Assembly: GCA_037176885.1 (NCBI GenBank)
Contig: JAWWNJ010000050.1
Span: 186,001-250,000 of the forward strand
Length of the DNA: 64,000 nt
Direction of reading: 5' to 3'
Source of the DNA: Favolaschia claudopus
Taxonomy: Eukaryota > Basidiomycota > Agaricomycetes > Agaricales > Mycenaceae
The notes under the pieces were generated by a model. That model ran no database searches. It saw only the letters and a list, made by a program, of their open reading frames with translations, and was not told the DNA's origin. Shown one piece after another: positions 34,826 to 45,300 of this stretch. Every line of letters starts with the position of its first letter. Position 1 is the first letter of the stretch. The position numbers and the translations under genes were made by a program.

Positions 34826-35068
34826 GTCGGTGGACGTAGCGGAAGAGAAGAGTCACGGTCACATGGTCGCGGTGTCACGGTTATGTCATAGGTGATCGTG
34901 TTGATTGAGCTGAACGTTGAGAAATTCTGCCCAAGTTCTTGCATGTTGGGGTTGGGAATTCTCGAGATTACATAGGATATTAATTGAACTCCCTTGCAGG
35001 CTCGCAAATCATCTCTGAGTTTAACAGCCGATCATATAATTACAACGCATCAATAGCAAGAAAAATGT

Positions 35069-36843
35069 TTAATCTTTGTCGCCTCCCTCCTCCTCGACAA
35101 ACAGTGGACGAATGAGACCACCGGTTCTATCGACAATATACCACCGTGCCCTAGTCTCTATTCGCCCAACGACAGCAACCACACACTGCAGATCATCGAC
35201 AATCGGCTCACCGATCTCTCGGCACTTGACAATTTCCAGGGCGGCATCCTTTCCTTCAGTGTTGGTGCAAGGTCTGACACCGCAAGCAGTCGTGTCCTAT
35301 TGGCTAGTGAACCAAGAATGCGTGCTTTCGGTAGCTTGCACACCAGAATCCGTTCAAGTCGTCCGTAGGAAATTTGCTCCTTCCATTTGTGAGCCAAGCT
35401 CCGACGAACTTGGATTTCGTACTGAGAAGTGTGAGCGTAATGTAAGAAAAACATGGTCAAGAGAATGACTCACGCGAATAAAAGACATATTTCGCTCCGC
35501 AATAGACCCATCCCCACAAGCTGAGGCACTGCGAATTGAGTAGCCATCAACAATGCGAAGTTTTCCAAAACTAGGGATAATTTGAGGAATGAAGGGAAGT
35601 ATATCCTTGGGTCGTTCGCCGAGGATATTGGCAAAGTATGTGGCAATTCTCTTCCGGATGTCTTCATTTGGGAGGTATTCACGCTTGTAAGGGGGTACAA
35701 GTACGGCTTGAGGGTCTGATGATGTTGAAAATTGAACATTCACATGAAACCGCGATAAAAAGAAAAGCCCACAGTCATCGTAAGTAAATCCTGCTCCGTC
35801 TCCGTGTGGTGGGCCAGAAAGCTCGTCTTAAACAGCATATCTGGCGTTGAGCTGCTCGAGGTAAGCTGTGTGGAGGACAATGTTGTTGAGATTCGCTCAG
35901 GGAAAGCGCTTTGAACGTAAGCCGGACTGTAGAATACCGCAATAGCGCTCCATGAAGAACCACGATGGGCCGCAGAATAAAATGTCGTCAGCAATATGGA
36001 GTAGACCATGGATGGTGAGGGTGCAGGTAGAGAGGCGCGGCTCCGAATATTGATAATAGTATCTGAGAATAATCAGTAAACAAATAAAATCAGTCACACA
36101 GAAAATATAAGTACTCTTCATATTTGTGAACCCAGCTTATAATATCTTGTCTTAACTCTTCACTCTGTGCGGTGGTGGAGGTAAAGCGAAGACAAGCCTT
36201 GATGATGTTGGAGAATTCGCAGAGATGTGTATGATATTTCGGATCTGGAAATCGACCTTTCAAGAGGATGGGTGCGAGGTAGACAAACCAGAAGGCCCAC
36301 GCCTCGGCGGTGTAGTAGGATGGGTTACTTCCGAGGACACGTACAAAGTCAGCCGGTAGGTGCTCCACTGCAGCGGCCGTTTCGTTCCAGATTTCTTCCC
36401 AGACATCCTCCGAAATTTCGTAGTCTTCATTTCCTACATCTAGTCCCTTAAAAGTCCCTCTCCACAACTTTACCAAATTCTGAACGTCGTTCTCAAAAAA
36501 AATATGCATCGCGTCCCATGGTCGCGATCGCGGGTAGTGCATGGAACCGACACGGCGTAACGCGGTTGATGCCCTGAAATTTCGCAAATTTTTCCCTGGC
36601 GCTCGCTGCAGCCGTCGAATGCCCAAGTTCGTCGGATATTTTGTCAAATCGTTCCATCACGGCGTCAAGTTTCTTCTGAGACCGTAGCGGGAGGTCGTCA
36701 GGATCCCAGAAATCCCCGTTAGGCCATCTCAGAGGCACATAATAAAGCTTTTCGCCACCGCTAACATTCCGGATGCCTCGTATTTCGCATGAACGGCATG
36801 GACAGAGGCTGTTATGGCCTTTGATGTTGAGTGACCAATGATG
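35069..36843 (-). pseudogene. Tnp2/Plavaka-type CACTA transposase C-terminal half
   Basis: Minus-strand reading gives CPCRSCEIRG, LYYVPLRWPNGDFWDP, then HYPRSRPWDAMHIFFENDVQ with NLVKLWRGTFKGLDVGNEDY. These are Tnp2-family landmarks. Further on come PPYKREYLP, GKLRIVDGYSIRSASAC and YGRLERILVCKLP. The frame closes with EIVKCREIGEPIVDDLQCV, a typical Plavaka tail, and a stop at 35069. Several frame changes and introns intervene and the N-terminal zinc finger half is absent, so it is a truncated relic. Confidence 0.75.
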
Positions 36844-37362
36844 TCGCCCAACTGCGTGTGAGAAGTCACCTGCTTTTTCACGTGAATTATCACGGGACCT
36901 GCGGTCCCGTAGTGTCTTTTACTGAGACAAGCTTAGGTTTTGTGGGACACGGCCCAATAAGGAAATTCCTTATGGCATCGTGTCTCGGGACACGGCGTGG
37001 CCGTGTTTGGTCTTGCCGCTCTCGGCGGGGACCCCGCGCACTCGAGTCGGTTTGTTTCGACCATCGATCGTGCGCGTTCGTCGCCGAAAGAGGTAACTAA
37101 GTTCAGATAGAGTGGGTCCATGTTTGTAGAACCGCTGAAATCATCGCTCTGCTGGCCGGAGCTCTGGAGCAGAGTGCTGTATTGTGTGTAGAGAAGAAGT
37201 TAAGAGGATAAAAACAATTAAAACAATCCCCCCTCTGCTAATCTATGTCTGAGACTTCAAGACAATATTGAAGGTAGATCTCCTCCTTGAATTCCTTTTC
37301 AAAACCTCCCCCCAACAACACCTGTTGCTGTTTTCGTCGTCTCGCCGCACGTTGTGTCGAAT
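36844..37362. other. Unassigned; CGTGTCCC palindromes
   Basis: CACGGGACCTGCGGTCCCGTAGTG (around 36890) and repeated GGGACACGGC/GCCGTGTCTC blocks (36940-37010) form hairpins related to those near 41770-41885. They could mark the left edge of the Crypton region. No gene. Confidence 0.4.
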
Positions 37363-38728
37363 ATGGGCGAAATAAACCCATTCGGTGTTTTCCCATCAAC
37401 ACCCTCTCATCCCAATTCTTTGATGACGCGTCCCGCGGACCTCAATCCAACCTCTCTCACCAACGCTTCTGGGGCTCAGCTAAACTACTGGATCGATGCT
37501 GTGAATAAAGATCTGCCGAAGAAGGTTCTTGTCAAAACAGGAACTGTGGATGTCCGTCGACAACGTCTTGCCGACTATTTCAATATTGATCTCTCGTCCC
37601 TTCCACCCACCCCTGCTATTGGTCCCGTTCCTCGCGACGCTGAGATAAACAACCGGCAGTGGGAACATTTGCGCTCTCTTGGGGCTGAATGGGCTGAAAA
37701 AGATAAATCTGGGTCAGAATTCCGACTTGTACCAGAAACACCTTCACTGTCGACCCGCACATCTCAGTGTATGTATTTTTCTCTTGGTTATTTCGTTCAT
37801 TTCCGTCTTCTGAATGTTCAAAATAGCACTCTTACCCAGTATCAAATCTGCGATTGATCAAACACTTGCCGGAGTTACCCGCACCTCATCTCCGAGCTCG
37901 TCTCAACAAATTGACCCGTCAATGGATGACGAGACTGTGCAGGCTTTGATGAAATCGGCAGCAGACGGGGATGTTCACTCACTTGTGACTTTATTCAAAC
38001 TCCAGGCAGCACTGACTGTACGTGTTTTTCTTCTTCTTTCTTTCCCATTCCCAACGTTCAAAATTTTAACTAATATTTCATAGGGCCACTCGAATATTTC
38101 TCCGGGGAATGCACCTTTCAGTGCTATTCCTACATCATCTTCGATTAATACCTCTCAGACTACTGCAACAGGCTCACCATCCTCCGAGTCCGTTCCTGCT
38201 AGTTCGGCAGTCCCAACTTCCTCGGACTCAGCCATTCTTGCCAGTGGGAGCCTGACAATTGAAGCTTTAACCAAGGCAGAAGGGCTTCGAGACGTCATTC
38301 AGCAACTCGAAAACGGTGATGTTGCTCGGATTCGCCAACTCTACGGACCTCAACCGGGCCGTAAGGCCAACCCTCTATGGGAGACTATCAAACTTACGGT
38401 CACACGGCGGGAGCGGTTGGGCAATGAGCTGAGGAACGAGTTCAACGGAGACAAGGAGAAGTTTTTCACATTCTTCACTGTCCCTCATGATCAACAGGAC
38501 ACTCGCAAGAAGCGTAAAACCTTACAATCAGGCGAGAAACTTCGCCCATTACGCCTCGTTGTTGAAGCAATTGTCCACCGCGACAAGGCCTTGCAGGTTG
38601 AGAGTGAACTACCGGAGTACCAGGATAACGGTGTGTTTGCAAATGAACTTTGGGAACGCAAATGGGATGGAAAGAACAAGTGGGAGATCTGGCGAGCAAT
38701 TGGGAAAGAGAATTATTCTCGCAAGTAG
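37363..38728 (+). CDS. Crypton-associated companion protein, 413 aa, 3 exons
   Basis: The exons are 37363-37768, 37827-38017 and 38084-38728. Their lengths give one open frame of 413 codons plus stop, and the introns are 58 and 66 nt with GTATGT and GTACGT donors. Residues ~40-75 (LNYWIDAVNKDLPKKVLVKT then RRQRLADYF) look like a SAP-type DNA-binding helix pair, which is an inference. The middle is Ser/Thr-rich, and the C-terminus is basic and aromatic (NELWERKWDGKNKWEIW). It converges on the recombinase gene with only 13 bp between stop codons. It could supply the DNA-binding function that other Cryptons carry as a fused GCR1-type domain. I do not recognise it by name. Confidence 0.7.
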
Positions 38729-38741
38729 GATAGTAGATAAA

Positions 38742-40327
38742 CTATTCTAATCGCTGGCGCTTAGGTACATTTCTATCATAATCTGCCATGAACTCGTGGT
38801 TATCTTTGGGTGAATAGAAGTAACGGAACATGGTTATCGCCTCAACTTGCGACCATCCACCCCAGGCAGCCACCATGTCAACCGTCCAACCTTTGTTTTT
38901 GATACGATGCTGGCATCCACCGCGACGAAATGAGTGAGTTCCGTACATGGTCCAGGATTTGTACCCGAGATTTTGGAGGTCAATGGTTAAATTTCGGCTG
39001 ATCACACTGGTTGTCTGTAGGTTCAGTAAGTTTTAAAATTCAAGTCAATAAGGTGAGAGTCGCACGATTGGATCTTGGAGGATAGCACCATTCTTGTTGA
39101 CCTTGAGAAATAGAGCACCAGTCAAAGACACTGTTTCGCCGTAGACAACAGCCAGGCGAATCAAGGCGCGCACAGGGCAGATCTTGGGATCAGTATCATT
39201 AGCATGCAATGTCCACGCATGCCCAACACCTGTTTGAGCTGACTTGCGAGTTGAGAGCTGTACTTCGAAATATTCACCTAGTTGAATTGATTAGTCCTCA
39301 GCCCTCGAAAATAAGAAACAAAAAGATTACGCGTTCCCGGAATCATGTTGATGCTTTCAAATTGCAGGCGGACAACCTCCTCGAATCGGAGAAGCAAGAG
39401 CCATGCAAATAAGTAAGCCGTCTGTTAATTATCAAGAATCAAATTTTAACCTAAGAAAAGAAACACACATAGCGCACAATCCCCCATCTCATTTCGGCTG
39501 GTGTTGCATTGGGGCGGAAACAGTGATCGTAAAGGTTGTGCATGTCACTCAGCGAAAGGGCTCGAGCGGAAGTTGAGACTTCCCCTGCCTTCGCTTTGGT
39601 CTTCTCAAGGCCAGTCATAAATTCGGAGACGTGACGCGAGCGTGTAGGCAGTCCATAGCTTGAAAGAATTAGAATCTACTCATCTCGGAACTAAATACTT
39701 ACCATTGACCGGTGCTCGAGTCAATTCTCCACTCGCTGACGCTTTCATTTGGCCGAATAGTGCGATACCAATAGGTAAGAGCGGCGCGGGTTGATACCGC
39801 CGTAGAGTACTAAGACAATCATGCTGAGAATAGCAGACAAGAAAGAGAAAAACACCGTACTTTCTTGCCCTCACACCCTTTCTCTTTTTCACCGCATTTT
39901 TGGATTATAAATGAAGTAATGTCGAACGGCGTAGCGGAGTTGACTTGTTTGGCATCCCATTTGGTATTCTTGCGCATATGAAAGGCGATATACGCCTTGA
40001 CAATGCTGCAGACCATGTCAGAACTTTTTCTCCGTGTTACAGTCACTCTTACCGAAGATGACCTTCCCGAGTTTTGTCTGTGATTACAGCGCGGGCAATC
40101 TCTGCGGCGTACTTTGCAGCCTCGTCTTTATCATCTTCGTCTGGAAAATCTTGTACTGCTCCGTTGATGAGAGTATTTATTTGCTCCGCCAGCGAGTCTT
40201 CTTCTTCAAGCCAGAGTTTCAGTGTTTCTGCGGCAATCTGTGTAGTATGAGCTTAGAGAAAAAAACCAGAGCAAGGAACAAAGCCACTCACATCTTCCTC
40301 TGTTGGAGAGGTCTTCATTTGGCTCAT
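38742..40327 (-). CDS. Crypton tyrosine recombinase, 412 aa, 8 exons, intact
   Basis: The exons are 40327-40292, 40237-40053, 40005-39861, 39809-39703, 39658-39469, 39421-39331, 39277-39066 and 39014-38742. They sum to exactly 413 codons including stop, and every join preserves the frame. Catalytic features of tyrosine recombinases are in order: Arg in LLLLRFEEV, the H-x-x-R box in YGTHSFRRGG, Trp in AAWGGWSQ, and candidate nucleophile Tyr in FRYFYSP. Upstream blocks GLPTRSRHVSEFMTGLEK and ARALSLSDMHNLYDHCF are characteristic of fungal Cryptons. The enzyme would cut and rejoin element ends by site-specific recombination in the nucleus. I chose the ATG at 40327 because it opens the exon that splices in frame. 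Confidence 0.88.
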
Positions 40328-40682
40328 GGTGGTCGAGCGCAAGGGCTGTTTCAGGTGCGATCACTGTGGATTTCCGGATTGGGATGACATATTTCCTTAT
40401 TGGTACAACAGACAGGATTTCGAGTCGCAGATATATTCGTTTTTGTATGCTACAGGTGTTGGTAGGTAGCGAAGGTATAGTGTAAACGACAAAGGCGTCC
40501 GACATTAACGCGCTGATGGAAGGTGGAAGGGAGTGGGGGTGGTGGTGTGAGACGGTGCAAGCACTACCCAAGGCACACAGACGACACAAGACGCAACTGC
40601 GTCTGCGCGTCCTGTGTGCCTAGGGCATAGCCAGAGGGCCTCAATTCAACGAAAATATATAATATTCTCGTTGATTTGAGTA

Positions 40683-40738
40683 GAAAAGAGGTTGCGAAGC
40701 TAGTTCGCGACCTCTTTCTAGCTTCGCGACCTCTTTTC
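40683..40738. repeat. Inverted repeat, 21-bp arms
   Basis: Arms 40683-40703 and 40718-40738 are complementary with one mismatch. The loop TTCGCGACCTCTTT repeats part of the right arm, so the CGACCTCTTT word occurs three times. Confidence 0.75.
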
Positions 40739-41272
40739 CCCGTCTCCGAAAGCGAGCTGGGCGCGTGCTGGGAGCACGTAGTAGGGGTGAGGGCGACGGG
40801 TCGTGAATACGATCCGGTGGTGGTGTCAATTCTGGTGAGAGAGTGGTATATGGCGAGGAACTCCGTATGTCGTTCACGACGCACGACGTGCACGTTCGTA
40901 ACGACGGCGACGGCGATGGCGACAACGGCGGCGGCGGTATGTTCAGACGTGAGCGGTGGTGTCGGAGCATGGCATTGGGATATTGTTGGCGTGGGTGTGC
41001 ACGAAGGGCAAGCGGGGTTCTGTGTCATCCAACTCGCGACGAATACACGCCTTTACAAGTCGTGAGTAAATGAAATAAATCTATTGGCTAGTACACGCAC
41101 CTGGGCTCACTCTCGGCGAGTATCCCCGTAGTCCGTTAAGCTGTCGTGCGTCGAATTGGCGGAGGTTGGAAGGCGAAAGCCGGAAAACGCCGCAGGCGGC
41201 GTCGGCCGGTTCCCTGTCGAGGGCAGGCGCTGTCGGCAACGATTCAGCGATCTACACATGAGTGTACACGCC

Positions 41273-41305
41273 GAGTCGAAGCTCCCAGGCTGGGAGCTTC
41301 GACTC
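41273..41305. repeat. Perfect hairpin, 15-bp arms
   Basis: GAGTCGAAGCTCCCA and its exact complement are separated by a 3-nt loop. It lies 5 bp from a second perfect hairpin at 41311-41349. Confidence 0.9.
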
Positions 41306-41310
41306 GACAG

Positions 41311-41349
41311 GAAGAAACCGCCGAAAATTCGATTTTCGGCGGTTTCTTC
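41311..41349. repeat. Perfect hairpin, 18-bp arms
   Basis: GAAGAAACCGCCGAAAAT and its exact complement are separated by TCG. Confidence 0.9.
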
Positions 41350-41764
41350 GATATACTCTAAGTTAGCTAACAAAAAATTAGATTACTGAACGTGGTATGC
41401 TGATTGAGGGGAGACTTACTCAGACCAAGTACACAGTGAATCTGTCCGAGGTGCACGCGAGTAGCAAAGGCAGAGCGAAGAGCAGGGCGATGGGTCGGGG
41501 AAATTTCCTAAGCCCGGAAGCGGGGACGGTGCGGTGCTGGCATAAGTTGTAGTAGGAGAGGAAGCGGCAGCAGGCCAGGTTGACGAGCGTCGAGGGTGGG
41601 GCGAGGTGTAGTCTTGGTGGGAGAGGTGGGAGAGGACAAGAGGCGGAGTGAGGGCGGCGATGACGCGTCGACGTGTCGGCGCTGGCACGAACAGAAATAG
41701 ACGCGGGAAGATAAAGATAAGATTGAGAAGTTACCGATAATCGTCGTTGATTATCTGAGGTACG

Positions 41765-41885
41765 GCAGCGTGTCCCATGGCAGAAAAAAGTCGGGTCTTG
41801 CATGGGACACGCTGTGGGCCGGCCGCCCAGCGTAAAAAGGCGTGTCCCATGAAGATCTAAGGCCAGTTTTTTGTGTGGGACACGC
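41765..41885. repeat. Four alternating CGTGTCCCA words
   Basis: GCGTGTCCCATG and its inverse occur as two nested hairpins (near 41768/41807 and 41840/41875). The same word family occurs near 36940-37010. Confidence 0.7.
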
Positions 41886-42355
41886 CGATGTCCCCGAAGG
41901 ATTTCCCAAGCACTCAAGAGCTTGATTACCGTCGATTTAGCGGGGATACTGACTGCATCACTAATTGGTAATCATTCGGCTAGCCGTGATCCTTCAAACT
42001 CTCTGCAATGATGGGGAAGCTTGCTTCCCCATAGGGCTCCGGAATGCAGATGCTTACAAATCTCCGTCCAGGTGGTTTGTAAGCACTGTCCTGGAGTCCT
42101 GGCCTGAGGCCTCGGACTTCGGGGAGCCGTCACTGTCACTGTCATGTGACTTCGGACTGCGCGCCGAATGTTTCCTTTTTTTTTTTTTTTGGAGCGTTGG
42201 GTCTTAGAACCTAATCGATCATCAGTCTGCAGAAGCATTCCGAGTCGTCCGCTTGGTTTACTGGGTTTTATGCCAGAGGATGCCAGTGAAGTTGTCCGGG
42301 AGGAAATGCCTTACGCACGGATTTTACCAGTGTGGGACTCCAGCTATTTGGAATA

Positions 42356-45300
42356 TCAACCGACTCCAATTTTCATGGGCTGTATACCCACTAAAACCCC
42401 CCTCATATAAGTCCAATTATCTGGCAATGAATCCTCTTTCATGAGTAACCCACTCCAAGTGTTCAATACTGATTTCTTGCTAAGTGCAAGTGAGCCCAAT
42501 TTGACTCTGTCTGTTAAAATCCGATCGCGCTCCAGAGCTGAATTACAGCTGTTTGCAAAGTTAATGGCACCTCTGGGTATTTTATGAAAAGAAAGCATTT
42601 CAGAGGTCCCATCTTCCTCCCCTCAGATCTCACTCAATTTCCAACCAATTCACGCAATTCAAGTTTTGTTTCAAAGCGGTTCGGCAAGGCTTCCAGGCCG
42701 CCGGCACAGTTCGGCCAGGGCTTCCGAGATGTGATGGCATCATGCCGAAGCTATTCGTCATGACGGGGATGTAATTTGCTTCGTTCTGGCTCAATTTTGA
42801 AGCGTTTAGGGTGCCATAAAATGTTTGTAGCAGGGGAATAAAGCTCAAATCATGTCTGAAATCACACCTTTTGAAAATATGCTGATACAATGGCTCAGTG
42901 GCGAGAAAGGTCACTCAGTGAATAATTTCATTCTTCTGGTGGTTGTTTGTGCTTGCCTTGCATTTTGTGCTTGGAGACCTCATTAGCTACCTTCCAGTTG
43001 CATACCCTCTCAAATTGAAGTAATTCTGAACAAAAATGAGCAAGTTCCATCAGTTTCATTGTTCGTATTAACGCGAGTAACCGGCAATCAAGGGTTCCGA
43101 AGGAATCAAATTGGAGGTTCATTCAGGGATAGGATGAATTCCCCGTCAAAACGCTAAAGAATGAGCCTACAATCATGATAATTGGGCCATAAATGGTTGT
43201 GGAAGGGGCAATACAAGTTCGGGCATTCAAATTGCTCTTTATGTACAAAATGATCGGAAGTGCCATTAGCTTTGCAAACAGCTGTAATTGCAGCCAGCCA
43301 TTTATTATGTACTTCTGCGTGGGAGTGCCTTTTCCCGGGATTTTTTATCACTCTGTCGACACGTAGGTTCCAAATAAGATGCCAGGAGGTAGAGATCAAA
43401 ATCGCGAACAGTCTGGCTTTGTAGGGCAAAAGCGTACCGGTTACGGTTTTGAACCGAACCAAATTACATCCGAGAAGTAGTCCCCAGTTTAATAGGGGCC
43501 AACTCGAATCTGAATATTTCAATTTCCATAGCTGCTCCGCAAGCTTCCATATTAACCCTTGTTCAGGTAGATTGCATTACAGGGCAATGTGTTCAAGAGA
43601 TTCCGTCACTTTACAGTGATCACAAATGCCCATAGGATGTGCACTGTGTAGGTGGAACCAGAAATCACCTACTCTAAATGTTTCATGGATACATTTCCAA
43701 AGGAATTCTCTTGAGAGTCGGCGAAGTGTAGATGAGCGAATTGATTTCCAGATCATTTCGTCGGAAGGGGTATAGTCTGAAATTTCCTCAACAGCACACC
43801 TGATTCGGTCAAGATTTATAAAGGTTGTTTTCCTATGTGGTTTCGGAAGTAGGTTTCGGATGACTCGTGTAAAGAAACGTTGAGAGCCGTGTTGAAGTTG
43901 AATTCCGGGGTTGGTGAACATCACGTCTGTTTGTATGTCTACATCGACACTTTCGGATATAAAGTCGAGACTCGTTGGAGCAGGCAACATTGAGACCTTC
44001 TTGAATTTAATACGGCCCGTTCTTTCATTCAAGGCTGCAAATACTGCCCTGATCAGTCGGAAATTGATGTTGAGCATATCATTTTCGAAATGTCCCCTGT
44101 CTTTGACAGAAACTCGAGAGAAGTAGTCAGATAACGAGCAGACAAGGAGGGGTATCGACTTTGGAATCATTTGCAATTTGTGGAGAAGGCCTCCAAGTAA
44201 ACCGGCTGGATAAGAAGGAGGAATATCAGTTTCGTCGAAGGAAAGCATCAAAACTTCATGTCTAGCCTCAGATTCGGCTTCGTTATGAACATCGACATGG
44301 AGTTCCACTGAAGGTTTAAACTCGCCGGCATGCTGGATGCGGCAGTGAAGGAATAAAATAATTTGCGTGTTGGAGGAATTGGAGGGAATACTTCTTCTAG
44401 CAGACAGAGTATTCACCCCATCTTCTTCAGCGAAGATTCGGAACCCGTGATTCACATCGTGGAGCGTGAACTCTGGGTCGAAAATCAACTCTTGGTCAAC
44501 TGTCAAAGGCTGTTGATTTAGTTCCTGTTCAGCATCAGAGAGCATAAGTTCGGGTCCAAGATCCACATTAGATACTCTAGGATCCCACTTCGGACTGACA
44601 CAATTGAGCAACAATTTTGCGGTATCGATGCAGGATCCTGGGTCGGTGCAACCGAGTTCCATCCGATCCCGATGGCATGGCGGACAGCCACAGTTCTTCC
44701 GGCCAAACCCGGAAGGGTTGATCTGATGCGGTTTTCGAGTTACCGTCGTCTTTCGTTCGGCAATCTCAATCAAGTCCTCGAGTGTCCGGACACCGTGGTT
44801 CAAACGAAGGCAGTTCGCCGCATCCCTCCTGCAAGCCGATTTGAATAAATCGGAGTTCACAACTGGATGCTTCCAAATCGGCATTTGTAGTCGGATTTGA
44901 GGTGATATAGAGAGTGCTGTGAAGCGTAGGTTATATTTTCCCGCAGCACTAATCATCCGTTTGAGTTGCTCAGGGAGTTTGGTTTTCGCAGAAACAGGAA
45001 TGTGAACATTCTGGAGAAATATGTTCATAATCTGGCCAGTACGGAAGTTAAGATAACTTTTTTCGGCATAATTCCGAATCAAGAAATCAACTAAATTGCA
45101 CCACTTTGGTCGGCATGGTCCTTGTATCAGATAGGTTTGAAGATTCAACAGGTCTATTGCCTCATTCCGCGATGAAATATCCAACACTTGCTTACCACCG
45201 TCTAACACACCTCTGATCATTGTTTCATGGCCTATGCGGGCCCTTTTACCGTCCCACAGGAAGTCACGTTCCAAGTTCTTCAATTGCGACTCAACTTCTT

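Larger units (their letters stand above)
40328..42003. other. Hairpin-rich region without genes
   Basis: Strong inverted repeats lie at 40571-40621, 40683-40738, 41273-41305, 41311-41349 and 41765-41885; the clearest are listed separately. The GC-rich short frames on both strands do not resemble known proteins. The region may contain the right end of the Crypton. Confidence 0.5.

Noticed and set aside
42176..42189. T14 run as a simple repeat or pol III terminator
   Set aside because: The exact 16-bp duplication and ORF2 upstream show that it is the LINE poly(A) tail on the opposite strand.
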